From positions 1-64,000 of the forward strand of contig NZ_JAHCQH010000025.1 in assembly GCF_018449475.1 (NCBI RefSeq): 64,000 bases of DNA, read 5' to 3'. Of the stretch, positions 8,924-16,685 are shown piece by piece. The notes under the pieces were generated by a model, which searched no databases, had not been told where the DNA came from, and saw only the letters and a list, made by a program, of their open reading frames with translations. Positions within the stretch are counted from its first letter, which is position 1, and every line of letters begins with the position of its first letter. Origin of the DNA: Ancylobacter radicis. Its GTDB lineage: Bacteria; Pseudomonadota; Alphaproteobacteria; Rhizobiales; Xanthobacteraceae. The position numbers and the translations under genes are program-made.

Positions 8924-9919
8924 TCACAGGATCAGCAACCCGCCGGCGCCGTCCTCCGTGCCCACCGCCAGCGCACCGCCGTCCCCGCGCCAGGCGAGCG
9001 CACTCACCGGGCTGGCGCCGGGGGCGCGGACGAGGATCTCGGCGCCGTCGGCCAGGCGGCTCATCAGCACGAGGCCATCCTCATAGCCGCAGGCGATCAC
9101 GTCGTCCTTGGGGTGGGCGGCGACGCAGGAGACGCGGACATCGCGCGGCGCCAGCATCACCGGCTGCTTGCCCATCGGCCCCTCCTTGCTGCCGAACGGC
9201 CAGAGGATCACCTCCGCCGAGCCCGAAGTGGCGAGAAAGCGTCCGCCGGCGGTGAACTCCATGGAGCGCACCCGCGAGGGATAGCCGGACATGCGCATAT
9301 TCGCCCCGTCCGGCAGCCGCCAGCCATGCAGGGTCGCCTCCTGCATGGTGGTGACGACGAAGCGCCCTTCCGGGTGCCAGGCCACGCCGCGATGCGAGCC
9401 CTTCCATTCGAGAACTTCCGGCTTGGCCTGAGCATTGGGGAACCAGAGCGTCACCCCGCCATAATGGGCGATGGCGAGCCGCGTGCCCTTCGGCGCGAAG
9501 GCAAGGCCGCCGACGGTGGAGGGAAGATCGAGCGATCTGGCCTCGCCCTTGACGGGACGGAAATGCGCGGTCTTGCCGGCCGAGAAGGCGAAGCCGCCGT
9601 CAGTGGCGCTGGCCACCTGGTCGATCCAGCGCCCCTTCTGCTCGGCCAGCGGCTCGGCCACGCCATCGCCGCGCGTCGCCACCACCCGGCCATCATCGCC
9701 GCCGGTGAGGATCCGCCGGGCATCCGAGGCAACCGACAGCACGGCACCGTGATGCGCCCGCAGGCGGGTCTCCTCGGCCTCGACCAGCACGATCTCGCCA
9801 TTGCCGAGCACAAAGCCCGCCGCTGTACCGAGGAAGCGCAGCCCCACCACGCCCGCGCCGAGATCGAGCCGGCGCAGCCGGGACGTGAGGGAAGACGGGG
9901 TCGAGGAGAGAGCGGCCAT
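8924..9919 (-). CDS. WD40-repeat protein
   Basis: 331 residues of degenerate WD40 repeats predicted to form one beta-propeller; recurring blocks such as LSVASDARRILTGGDDGRVV and MEFTAGGRFLATSGSAEVIL are visible. There is no signal peptide, so it is cytosolic. It lies downstream of the CobW-type GTPase on the same strand and probably ends the zinc operon. WD40 propellers are protein-binding platforms, so a role as partner of the GTPase is a reasonable inference but unproven. No catalytic residues can be identified. Confidence 0.8.
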   Translation of the reverse strand: MAALSSTPSSLTSRLRRLDLGAGVVGLRFLGTAAGFVLGNGEIVLVEAEETRLRAHHGAVLSVASDARRILTGGDDGRVVATRGDGVAEPLAEQKGRWIDQVASATDGGFAFSAGKTAHFRPVKGEARSLDLPSTVGGLAFAPKGTRLAIAHYGGVTLWFPNAQAKPEVLEWKGSHRGVAWHPEGRFVVTTMQEATLHGWRLPDGANMRMSGYPSRVRSMEFTAGGRFLATSGSAEVILWPFGSKEGPMGKQPVMLAPRDVRVSCVAAHPKDDVIACGYEDGLVLMSRLADGAEILVRAPGASPVSALAWRGDGGALAVGTEDGAGGLLIL

Positions 9920-9993
9920 GGCAGGATCGGCTTTCGTGAGGACGCTGTCGGGTTAGCCCAATTCGGCGCCCACGTCACGGGCCGCCCAGACGA

Positions 9994-10020
9994 CAATGGC
10001 CGGGACATGCCCGGCCATTG
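9994..10020. repeat. Short palindrome, REP-like hairpin
   Basis: CAATGGCCGGG (9994-10004) and CCCGGCCATTG (10010-10020) form a perfect 11-bp stem with loop ACATG. The core GGCCGGG/CCCGGCC resembles the right arm of the larger palindromes at 2877 and 11037. It lies between the cobW-like and WD40 genes and may be a mRNA-stabilising or terminator-like hairpin. Confidence 0.6.
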
Positions 10021-10039
10021 CAGCGAGAGATGCGGGCCG

Positions 10040-11014
10040 TCACGCCACGCAGGAGAGGAAGCCCTTCTCCAGCGCCGCCCGGTCGAGCTTGCGGCCGATG
10101 AACACGATGCGGCTGAGCTTTGCCTCGTCGGCGCGCCACGGACGCTGGTGATCGCCGTCCAGAATCATGTGAACGCCCTGGAACACGAAACGCTCCGGGT
10201 CGTCCTTGAAGGCGAGGATGCCCTTGGAGCGCAGGATGTTCGGCCCCTCGCGCTGGGTCAGCTCCTGAATCCACGGGAAGAACTTGTCGGGATCCAGCGC
10301 CTTCTCGGTGGAGAAGGAGAAGGACTGCATGTCCTCGTCGTGGAAATGCTTGTGCCCGCCTTCGAGGAAATCCGGGTCGATCGCCTGAATGCGGTCGAGG
10401 TCGAACGCCCCCTGTCCGAGCACCTTGTCGATGGCGATCTCGGAACGCTGCGTGCGGTGGATGCGGGCGAAGGGGTTGATGGCGCGGATGCGCATCTCAA
10501 CGTCCTTCAGCTCCGTTTCCGTCACCAGATCGGTCTTGTTGAGCAGGATCACGTCGGCGAAGGCGATCTGGTTCTTGGCCTCGGGCGCGTCCTTCAGCCG
10601 GTCCTTCAGCCATTTGGCATCGGCCACGGTGACGACCGCGTCGAGCGTGGTCTTGGCGCCGACGGTCTCGTCGACGAAGAAGGTCTGGGCGACCGGGGCC
10701 GGGTCGGCAAGGCCGGTGGTCTCGACGATGATGCCGTCGAAATCGCCCTTGCGGCGCAGCAGCCCGTCGATGATGCGGATCAGGTCGCCGCGCACCGTGC
10801 AGCAGATGCAGCCATTGTTCATCTCGAACACTTCTTCATCGGCCCCGACCACGAGGTCGTTGTCGATGCCGATCTCGCCGAACTCGTTCACCACGACGGC
10901 GTATTTCTTGCCGTGCGACTCGGACAGGATGCGGTTGAGCAGCGTCGTCTTGCCGGCCCCGAGATAGCCGGTCAGCACGGTGACGGGGATCTTGCCGGAC
11001 TGCGTGTCAGACAT
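10040..11014 (-). CDS. CobW/COG0523-family GTPase, probable zinc metallochaperone
   Basis: 324 residues from the ATG at 11014, six bases after GAGG on the minus strand; an in-frame TTG at 11020 is less likely. P-loop GYLGAGKTT (16-24), the diagnostic metal-binding C-I-C-C (69-72), and the guanine-specificity NKTD motif are all present, with a C-terminal CobW_C domain. Members deliver Zn2+ or other metals to client enzymes using GTP hydrolysis. The neighbouring znuABC genes point to zinc rather than cobalt. A palindromic repeat separates it from znuA, so expression may be partly independent. Confidence 0.9.
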   Translation of the reverse strand: MSDTQSGKIPVTVLTGYLGAGKTTLLNRILSESHGKKYAVVVNEFGEIGIDNDLVVGADEEVFEMNNGCICCTVRGDLIRIIDGLLRRKGDFDGIIVETTGLADPAPVAQTFFVDETVGAKTTLDAVVTVADAKWLKDRLKDAPEAKNQIAFADVILLNKTDLVTETELKDVEMRIRAINPFARIHRTQRSEIAIDKVLGQGAFDLDRIQAIDPDFLEGGHKHFHDEDMQSFSFSTEKALDPDKFFPWIQELTQREGPNILRSKGILAFKDDPERFVFQGVHMILDGDHQRPWRADEAKLSRIVFIGRKLDRAALEKGFLSCVA

Positions 11015-11036
11015 GGACAACCTCGATCTTTGAAAA

Positions 11037-11114
11037 CGTCATGCCCGGGCCAGGCCCGGGCATCCACGCCTTGCGGCGAATATCGTGGAGGCCGGGGCGC
11101 GCCCGGCCATGACG
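11037..11114. repeat. REP-type palindromic repeat
   Basis: ATGCCCGGGC-CAG-GCCCGGGCAT (11041-11063) is followed by CCACG. The right arm has CGTGGAG, then GCCGGGGCGCGCCCGGC and CATGACG. Outer CGTCATG (11037-11043) pairs with CATGACG (11108-11114). The left half is almost identical to the copy at 2877. It sits between znuA and the cobW-like gene. Confidence 0.75.
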
Positions 11115-11134
11115 GGATGGTGGGGGTCCGGCAT

Positions 11135-12106
11135 TCAGCTCGACAGGGCCGAGGAGAACGCCTGGACGTTGTTCGTGATCATGTCGATGTAGGTGCTGGC
11201 CGGGCCTTTGTCATCCGACAGCGCGTCGGAATAGACCTCGGCGCCGATCTTGGCGCCGGTCTCGTCGGCGATGCGCTTGACCAGACGCGGATCGGAGATG
11301 TTCTCCATGAACACCGCCGGGATTTTCTCCGCCTTGATCTGGCGGACGATCTTGGCGACATCCTTGGCCGAGGCCTCGGCCTCCGTGGAGACGCCCTGCG
11401 GCGCGATGAATTCCATGCCATAGGCGGCGCCGAAATAGCCGAAGGCATCGTGCGAGGTGATGATGCGGCGGCGCTCCGCCGGGATGGCGGCGATGGCGCT
11501 CTTCACCTGCGCGTCGAGCGCGTCGAGCTTGGCCAGATAGGCGGCCGCATTGGCCTCATAGGTCGCCTGACCGGCCGGATCGGCCGCGATCAGCCCGTCG
11601 CGGATATTGGCGACATAGATCTTGGCGTTAGTGACCGACTGCCAGGCATGGGGGTCGGTCTCCTCATGGTCATGACCATGCGCGGCCTTGCCATCGGCCG
11701 CCTTGGCATGCGCCTCCTTGCCATGATCATGGCCGTCCTCTTCCTCGGCCATCTCGCGCGGCTCGACACCGGTGGTGGCGACGACGATCTTGGCCTTGGT
11801 GCCGGACGCCTTCACGAGGCGGTTCATCCAGCCCTCGAAACCGAGGCCGTTGACGAACACCACCTTGGCGGCCGCGACCTTCTTGGCATCGGCCGGGGCG
11901 GGCTGGAACACATGGGCGTCGCCATTCGGGCCGACGAGGGTCGAGACGGCGATACGATCGCCGCCGACTTCCTTCACGAAGTCGCCGAGGATCGAGAAGG
12001 AGGCGACGACGGGCATTTTGGCGGCCGGGGCAGCGTCCTGCGCGACGGCGGGACCGGCGAGGCCGACGGCAAAGGCCGCGGCGATGAGATAACGGCGGGA
12101 CAGCAT
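11135..12106 (-). CDS. znuA: Zinc ABC transporter, periplasmic binding protein
   Basis: 323 residues. Signal peptide about 1-22 (ends AVAQ). Cluster A-I metal-binding fold, with the family's central His/Asp-rich loop (runs such as EEDGHDHGKEAHAK and HGHDHEETDPHAW) that distinguishes zinc ZnuA from manganese homologues. Further conserved histidines occur near ITSHDAFGYF. It captures Zn2+ for the ZnuBC importer. The gene follows znuB by 11 bases on the minus strand. A manganese role is possible but unlikely given the loop. Confidence 0.92.
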   Translation of the reverse strand: MLSRRYLIAAAFAVGLAGPAVAQDAAPAAKMPVVASFSILGDFVKEVGGDRIAVSTLVGPNGDAHVFQPAPADAKKVAAAKVVFVNGLGFEGWMNRLVKASGTKAKIVVATTGVEPREMAEEEDGHDHGKEAHAKAADGKAAHGHDHEETDPHAWQSVTNAKIYVANIRDGLIAADPAGQATYEANAAAYLAKLDALDAQVKSAIAAIPAERRRIITSHDAFGYFGAAYGMEFIAPQGVSTEAEASAKDVAKIVRQIKAEKIPAVFMENISDPRLVKRIADETGAKIGAEVYSDALSDDKGPASTYIDMITNNVQAFSSALSS

Positions 12107-12117
12107 GGGAATTCTCC

Positions 12118-12987
12118 TCAGGCTTCAAGATGGCGGCGCGGCGCGAGGCGCGGCAGCAGCCCCCCGACCGGCCCGAACAGAACGGACAGCGCGTAGCTCG
12201 CGCCGGCGACGAGAATGATGGAGGGCCCGGAGGGCACGCCCCAGTGATAGGAAATCAGCAGCCCCAGCACGCCCGAGAGCGCGCCCACCAGCACGGATAG
12301 CCCCACCATGGCGGTGAGTTCGCGGGTCCAGAAGCGGGCAGCGGCGGCGGGCAGCATCATCATGCCGACGGCCAGCAAGGTGCCGAGCGCATGGAAGCCG
12401 CCGACGAGGTTGAGCACGACGAGGGCGAGAAAGACCAGATGGGTCGGCGCGCCCGCCCGGCTCACCGAGCGCAGGAAGCCGGGATCGACGCTCTCCAGCA
12501 CCAGCGGGCGCCAGAGCACGGCGAGGGCCAGCAGGGTGAAGCTGGAGATCGAGACGATCAGCAGCAGCGTCGCATCGTCCAGCGCCAGCACCGTGCCGAA
12601 CAGCACATGCAGGAGGTCGACATTGGAGCCGCGCAGCGACACCAGCAGCACGCCGAGTGCCAGCGAGATGAGATAGAAGGCGGCCAGCGCCGCGTCCTCC
12701 TTCATCTGCGTCGCCCGCGCCACCGCGCCGGCGCCGAGCGCCACCGCGAAGCCGGCGACGAGACCGCCAATGGTCATGGCGAACAGGTTGAGCCCCGCGG
12801 CGAGGAAGCCGATGGCCGCGCCCGGCAGGATGGCGTGCGCCATGGCGTCCCCGGCAAGGCTCATGCGGCGCAGCATCATCAGCACGCCGATCGGCCCTGC
12901 CCCGACGGCGAGCGCGATGGAGCCGATCAGCGCGCGGCGCATGAAGTCGAATTCGGCGAAAGGGGCGATCAGGTAATCGTAGATCAT
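12118..12987 (-). CDS. znuB: Zinc ABC transporter permease
   Basis: 289 residues with about eight to nine hydrophobic segments, family ABC-3 (ZnuB/TroC). Start set at the ATG at 12987, which overlaps the znuC stop as ATGA; the open frame extends 17 codons further, but that reads inside znuC. It forms the inner-membrane channel for Zn2+ import with ZnuC and ZnuA. Typical segments seen: GDAMAHAILPGAAIGF near the N-terminus and a Gly-rich conserved segment VLNLVGGFHALGTLLAVGMM. Confidence 0.92.
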   Translation of the reverse strand: MIYDYLIAPFAEFDFMRRALIGSIALAVGAGPIGVLMMLRRMSLAGDAMAHAILPGAAIGFLAAGLNLFAMTIGGLVAGFAVALGAGAVARATQMKEDAALAAFYLISLALGVLLVSLRGSNVDLLHVLFGTVLALDDATLLLIVSISSFTLLALAVLWRPLVLESVDPGFLRSVSRAGAPTHLVFLALVVLNLVGGFHALGTLLAVGMMMLPAAAARFWTRELTAMVGLSVLVGALSGVLGLLISYHWGVPSGPSIILVAGASYALSVLFGPVGGLLPRLAPRRHLEA

Positions 12988-13727
12988 GCCGCCTGCTCCG
13001 GTGCGCAGAACGGGGCGGTCTCGTCCCAGGCCTCGCACATGCGCCGCGCCGCCGACAGATTGGGCGTCGTCAGCACCTCGCGCGTCTCGCCCCAGGCGAC
13101 CGGCTGGCGGGCGAGCAGCAGCGTCTGCGGAAAATGGCTGCGCACGAGTTCGAGGTCGTGCAGCACCGCAAGGACGGTGCGCCCCTCCCCGTTCCAGCGT
13201 TCGACCAGCGCCACGAGGTCGGCGACCGTGCCGGCATCGAGGGCGGTGAAGGGCTCGTCCAGCAGGATGAGACGCGCCTCCTGGAGCAGCAGGCGGGCGA
13301 ACAGCGTGCGCTGCATCTGCCCGCCGGACAACGTACCGATCGGGCGGTTCTCGAAGCCTTCGAGGCCGACCGTGGCAATGGCCTGCTCGATACGCGCGCG
13401 ATCCGCGCGGGCGATGCCGCCGAACAGGCCGGAGCGATGCCAGAGCCCCATGGAGACGAGGTCGTAGACGTCGATCGGGAAGGAGCGGTCGATTTCCGCG
13501 GCCTGCGGCAGATAGGCGATGTCGCGCGAGGCAATGGTGCAGTCGATCCGCCCCGCCAGCGGCGAGAGCACGCCGGCGATCCCCTTGAGCAGGGTCGACT
13601 TGCCGGCGCCGTTCGGCCCGCAGACCGCGAGCAGCGCCCCCTCGGTCACATCGCCGGCGAGATGATGCACGGCGGGATGGCGTTCATAGCCGAGCGTCAG
13701 GTCGCGAAAGCTTAGTACCGCGCCCAT
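12984..13727 (-). CDS. znuC: Zinc ABC transporter ATP-binding protein
   Basis: 247 residues from the ATG at 13727, which shares one base with the preceding stop (TGATG). Walker A GPNGAGKST (37-45), signature LSGGQMQR and Walker B ILLDEPF are intact. It powers ZnuB. The order His-rich protein-znuC-znuB-znuA with overlapping or near-touching genes shows a single transcript. The ATP-binding gene precedes the permease, unlike the divergent znuA/znuCB arrangement of enterobacteria. Confidence 0.92.
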   Translation of the reverse strand: MGAVLSFRDLTLGYERHPAVHHLAGDVTEGALLAVCGPNGAGKSTLLKGIAGVLSPLAGRIDCTIASRDIAYLPQAAEIDRSFPIDVYDLVSMGLWHRSGLFGGIARADRARIEQAIATVGLEGFENRPIGTLSGGQMQRTLFARLLLQEARLILLDEPFTALDAGTVADLVALVERWNGEGRTVLAVLHDLELVRSHFPQTLLLARQPVAWGETREVLTTPNLSAARRMCEAWDETAPFCAPEQAA

Positions 13728-14035
13728 CACATGCCCCCCTGCGACATCACCAGCAGCGCGCCCGCCCACAGCAGGGCCGCGAGCGGCGCGGCGATGGCGA
13801 GCCGCTGCCAGACGGAGAGGCGCAGCAGGGAAAAGCCGGGCTCGGCCGCCGGATGGCGCTGGTGCGGCCCGTGAGAGTGGGCATGCGGATGGGCGTGAGC
13901 ATGGGCCAAGCGCCCCGCCTCCTGCACCGCGACACCTGCTGCAACGACACCTGCCGTAGCGGCACCCGGTCCATGCGCGGGATCATGAGGGGGCGCATGA
14001 TCGTGGGGCGTGGCGAGCTTGGGCAAAGCGGGCAT
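13727..14035 (-). CDS. Small His-rich membrane protein at head of zinc operon
   Basis: 102 residues. The first half is rich in His-Asp and His-Ala pairs (HDHAPPHD, AHAHAHPHAHSHGPH), giving well over ten histidines. A single hydrophobic segment (WQRLAIAAPLAALLWAGALLV) lies near the C-terminus. Start at the ATG at 14035, nine bases after GGAG on the minus strand, rather than the more upstream start at 14233 that would read through the promoter region. Its stop shares a base with the znuC start. A membrane-anchored zinc buffer, sensor or donor to the transporter is inferred from position and composition; I recognise no named family. Confidence 0.65.
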   Translation of the reverse strand: MPALPKLATPHDHAPPHDPAHGPGAATAGVVAAGVAVQEAGRLAHAHAHPHAHSHGPHQRHPAAEPGFSLLRLSVWQRLAIAAPLAALLWAGALLVMSQGGM

Positions 14036-14059
14036 CAACAGAACTCCGTAGGCCGGGTT

Positions 14060-14107
14060 GATACAACATATCATCCAGCCCGTCCAGAGGCGTCGATATA
14101 CTGTATC
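14060..14107 (-). promoter_or_regulatory. Two candidate Zur operators (GATA-N5-TATC)
   Basis: GATACAACATATC (14060-14072) and GATATACTGTATC (14095-14107) are both GATA-N5-TATC inverted repeats, 35 bp apart and 25 and 60 bases upstream of the zinc operon's first start codon. They are AT-rich in a GC-rich setting. Alphaproteobacterial Zur boxes are AT-rich palindromes of similar half-site type, so binding by Zur is inferred. No zur gene lies in the window. Confidence 0.55.
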
Positions 14108-14263
14108 ATTTACCCGTCGAATGCCGCTCCGGCGCCGCGCGACACACACCGCGTCGGCCGAATTGATGGCGCGTGCCGTCTCGACTGTGTCGCCGCGCCG
14201 ACTTAATAGAGGGCCGAGTTTGCCCGCCGGCATGGCCGGCCTGTTCGACCTGGGAGCCCGTTC

Positions 14264-14791
14264 ATGGACATTTCACGCATCTCGATCGGCCCGAATCCGC
14301 CCGACGAGGTTCACGCCATCATCGAAATCCCGGCCGGCGGCGCGCCGGTGAAGTATGAGCTCGACAAGGAGTCGGGCGCTCTCTTCGTCGATCGCTTCCT
14401 GCACACGCCGATGTTCTATCCGGGCAATTACGGCTTCATCCCGAACACGCTCGGCGACGATGGCGACCCGCTCGACATCATCGTCATCTCGCCGTTCCCG
14501 CTGCTGGCCGGCTCGGTCATCGCTGCCCGCCCGGTGGGCGTACTGATGATGACCGACGAGAAGGGCGGCGACGAGAAGATCCTCGCGGTGCCCGCGGACT
14601 CGGTCTACCCCTACCACTCCAAGGTCAAGAGCTGCGAAGATCTGCCGCCGCTCGTGCTTGAGCAGGTGGCCCACTTCTTCACCCACTACAAGGATCTGGA
14701 GAAGGGCAAGAAGGTCAGCGTCGCCGATTGGGAAGGCGCCGATCGGGCCCGCGCGATCATTCTCCAGTCGATCGAAAACGCCAAGAAGTGA
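14264..14791 (+). CDS. ppa: Inorganic pyrophosphatase
   Basis: 175 residues, the standard length of bacterial family I soluble pyrophosphatase, which hydrolyses PPi to phosphate with Mg2+. The signature DDGDPLDIIV with its three metal-binding aspartates is present, as is the YELDKESG segment. ATG at 14264 follows GGGAG with seven-base spacing. It is a single-gene unit, ending at a strong hairpin. Confidence 0.96.
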   Translation: MDISRISIGPNPPDEVHAIIEIPAGGAPVKYELDKESGALFVDRFLHTPMFYPGNYGFIPNTLGDDGDPLDIIVISPFPLLAGSVIAARPVGVLMMTDEKGGDEKILAVPADSVYPYHSKVKSCEDLPPLVLEQVAHFFTHYKDLEKGKKVSVADWEGADRARAIILQSIENAKK

Positions 14792-14843
14792 GGATTGGCC
14801 GGCGCGCCCGGCCTTTCCGCTTCACGGCGAGACGAAAGTAGCG

Positions 14844-14872
14844 AAGGCCGCCGGCCCGTTTCGGCGGCCTTT
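14844..14872 (+). terminator. Intrinsic terminator of ppa
   Basis: AAGGCCGCCG (14844-14853) and CGGCGGCCTT (14862-14871) form a perfect 10-bp stem with loop GCCCGTTT, ending in a short T run. Confidence 0.6.
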
Positions 14873-14919
14873 GGCATTCCGGTTGCTGGGATAGGCCCCA
14901 CGCAGATGCCGGAGTGCCC

Positions 14920-15639
14920 ATGCCCCTCAATTTCCCTGATCGCGGCAGCTACCGCGACCGTATCGTTCCCGCCGCCGATCTGGCGGAAATCGGCCCGCCG
15001 CCTTACCGCGATGTGTATCCCGTCAAGCTGCCGGACGGCGACTGGGCGGAATTGCCGTTTCTGGCCCTGCCGCCGGATTTCAATACGGCCATCGCCTATC
15101 TTTGCATCACGGAAAATTCCTTTGAGCTGGAAGACCGGCTGTCCTCGGCGATTGCCGAGCAGGTCCGCGACCTCGCGCCCGACGTGGTGGTCGGCATGCC
15201 GACGCTCGGCATGGTGCTCGCGGCCTCCGTGGCCAAGAAGCTCGGCCATGCCCATTACGTGCCGCTGAGCTATTCGCGGAAATTCTGGTTCGAGGACGAC
15301 TTGTCGATCCCGGTGATCTCCATCACCAGCCCGCTCAAGCCCAAGACGGTGTTCATCGACCCGCGCCTGCTGGAACGGCTGGAGGACAAGCGGGTGCTGC
15401 TGGTCGAGGACGTCATCTCGACCGGCGGCACCGTGTCCGCCGAGCTGGAACTGATGAAGCGCATCGGCGCCAATGTCGTCGGCGTCGCCACCGCGATCAA
15501 GGAAACAAGGGTCTGGCAGACGACGCTGGGCGCCATCGACCCGGCATGGCCGGGCCTCGTGCGCGCCCCCCTCTCCTGCCCGCTATTCCGCAAGGGCGAT
15601 GGCGGCTGGTACCCGGACTGGTCGACCCTGCCGGACTAG
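14920..15639 (+). CDS. Phosphoribosyltransferase (purine PRTase-like)
   Basis: 239 residues. The PRPP-binding motif VEDVISTGGT (162-171) is clear, with the type I PRTase fold. The upstream DLAPDVVVGMPTLGMVLA matches the segment seen in adenine and related PRTases. It would transfer ribose-5-phosphate from PRPP to a nucleobase; the base cannot be decided. It is longer than typical Apt (about 180). ATG at 14920 follows GGAG with five-base spacing; a GTG two codons upstream is less likely. Its TAG stop lies in a CTAG that also provides the stop of the convergent gene. Confidence 0.75.
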   Translation: MPLNFPDRGSYRDRIVPAADLAEIGPPPYRDVYPVKLPDGDWAELPFLALPPDFNTAIAYLCITENSFELEDRLSSAIAEQVRDLAPDVVVGMPTLGMVLAASVAKKLGHAHYVPLSYSRKFWFEDDLSIPVISITSPLKPKTVFIDPRLLERLEDKRVLLVEDVISTGGTVSAELELMKRIGANVVGVATAIKETRVWQTTLGAIDPAWPGLVRAPLSCPLFRKGDGGWYPDWSTLPD

Positions 15640-16685
15640 CCGGCTCGGTCGACAAAGCCCATCCCGGCCAAGGCCTTGCGCAACGGGGCTGAGACGATGA
15701 CGCCGTCTTTTGCCGCCCGCGCGCGGTTGGTGAGGCGGCGCGTTCCCGGCAGGCGGGCGCCGGGCTCGCCCTCGATCGCGGCGGCGAGCCGTTCGAGATG
15801 GTCGAGATAGGCGTCGCCCGCCAGCCTGCCGGGGTCGATGGCGATGATGACCTGCCCGACCGCCGCCGGCGGGCCCTTGCCGTCGAAGAAGCTCGGCGTG
15901 TCGAAGGAGAAGGTCGAGGCGGTCAACGCCGCCGCCATCACCTCGATGATGAAGGCCAGCGCCGTGCCCTTGGCATCGCCCATCGGCACCATGGTTCCGG
16001 CCAGCGCCGCCTTGGCGTCAATGGTCGGGTTGCCCTGCGGATCGAAAGCCCAGCCCTCGGGAATGGTCTCATCGCCGCGCTGCACGGCGGCGAGGATATT
16101 GCCGCGCGCCACCTTGGCGACGGAGAGATCCACCACCGCCGGCGCGCGGTCCTTCAGCGGCGTGGCGAAGGCGATCGGGTTGGTGCCGAACACCGCCTTC
16201 TTGCCGCCCCAGGGGGCGATGGAGGCGGAGGCATTGGCGAAGGCGAGCCCCACGAGCCCGGCAGTGGCGAGCGCCTCGACCGGCTGGCCGGCGACGCCGA
16301 AATGGCTGGAGCGACGGATCGCCAGTAAGGCGATGCCGCTCTCGCGCGCCACCTCGGCAAGCACCGGCAGCCCCTGCTCGATGGCGGGATAGGCAAAGCC
16401 ATTGCCGGCGTCGACCGCCACCAGCGACGCCCCGACACGGCGCGCGGTGGGCACGGCGTGGCCGTCGATCTTGCCGGCCGCCACCATGGCGGAATAGCTG
16501 GGCAGGCGGGCGAGGCCATGGGTGCCGAGCCCGTCCGCCTCCGCCGCGACCAGCGCCGCCGCGGTGATCCGGGCATTCTCGGGCGCGGTGTTGAAATGCT
16601 CCAGCACGCGGGCGGCATAGGCGCGCGCCTCATCAAGGCTCAGTTCCATGTCGAGCAGCGGCGAACCGGCGACCGGACCTTCCAT
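15636..16685 (-). CDS. Malate/L-lactate/ureidoglycolate dehydrogenase family oxidoreductase
   Basis: 349 residues of the Ldh_2 (COG2055) fold, which reduces or oxidises 2-oxo/2-hydroxy acids with NAD(P). Family segments seen: GLGTHGLARLPSYSAMVAAGKID, SSHFGVAGQPVEALA, GTNPIAFATP, and a glycine-rich MGDAKGTALAFIIEVMAAALT. The family includes ureidoglycolate dehydrogenase (AllD) and cyclic imine reductases, so an amino- or ureido-acid substrate would fit its neighbours. The start ATG at 16685 shares a base with the stop of the creatininase-like gene, indicating one operon. Confidence 0.8.
   Translation of the reverse strand: MEGPVAGSPLLDMELSLDEARAYAARVLEHFNTAPENARITAAALVAAEADGLGTHGLARLPSYSAMVAAGKIDGHAVPTARRVGASLVAVDAGNGFAYPAIEQGLPVLAEVARESGIALLAIRRSSHFGVAGQPVEALATAGLVGLAFANASASIAPWGGKKAVFGTNPIAFATPLKDRAPAVVDLSVAKVARGNILAAVQRGDETIPEGWAFDPQGNPTIDAKAALAGTMVPMGDAKGTALAFIIEVMAAALTASTFSFDTPSFFDGKGPPAAVGQVIIAIDPGRLAGDAYLDHLERLAAAIEGEPGARLPGTRRLTNRARAAKDGVIVSAPLRKALAGMGFVDRAG

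Noticed and set aside
5877-12196. Two very long plus-strand open frames (about 975 and 1131 codons) opposite the autotransporter and the zinc operon.
   Set aside because: Their translations are Arg/Gly/Ala/His/Asp-rich with no domain pattern, as expected for the antisense of high-GC genes. The minus-strand genes have clear family motifs, signals and overlapping starts.
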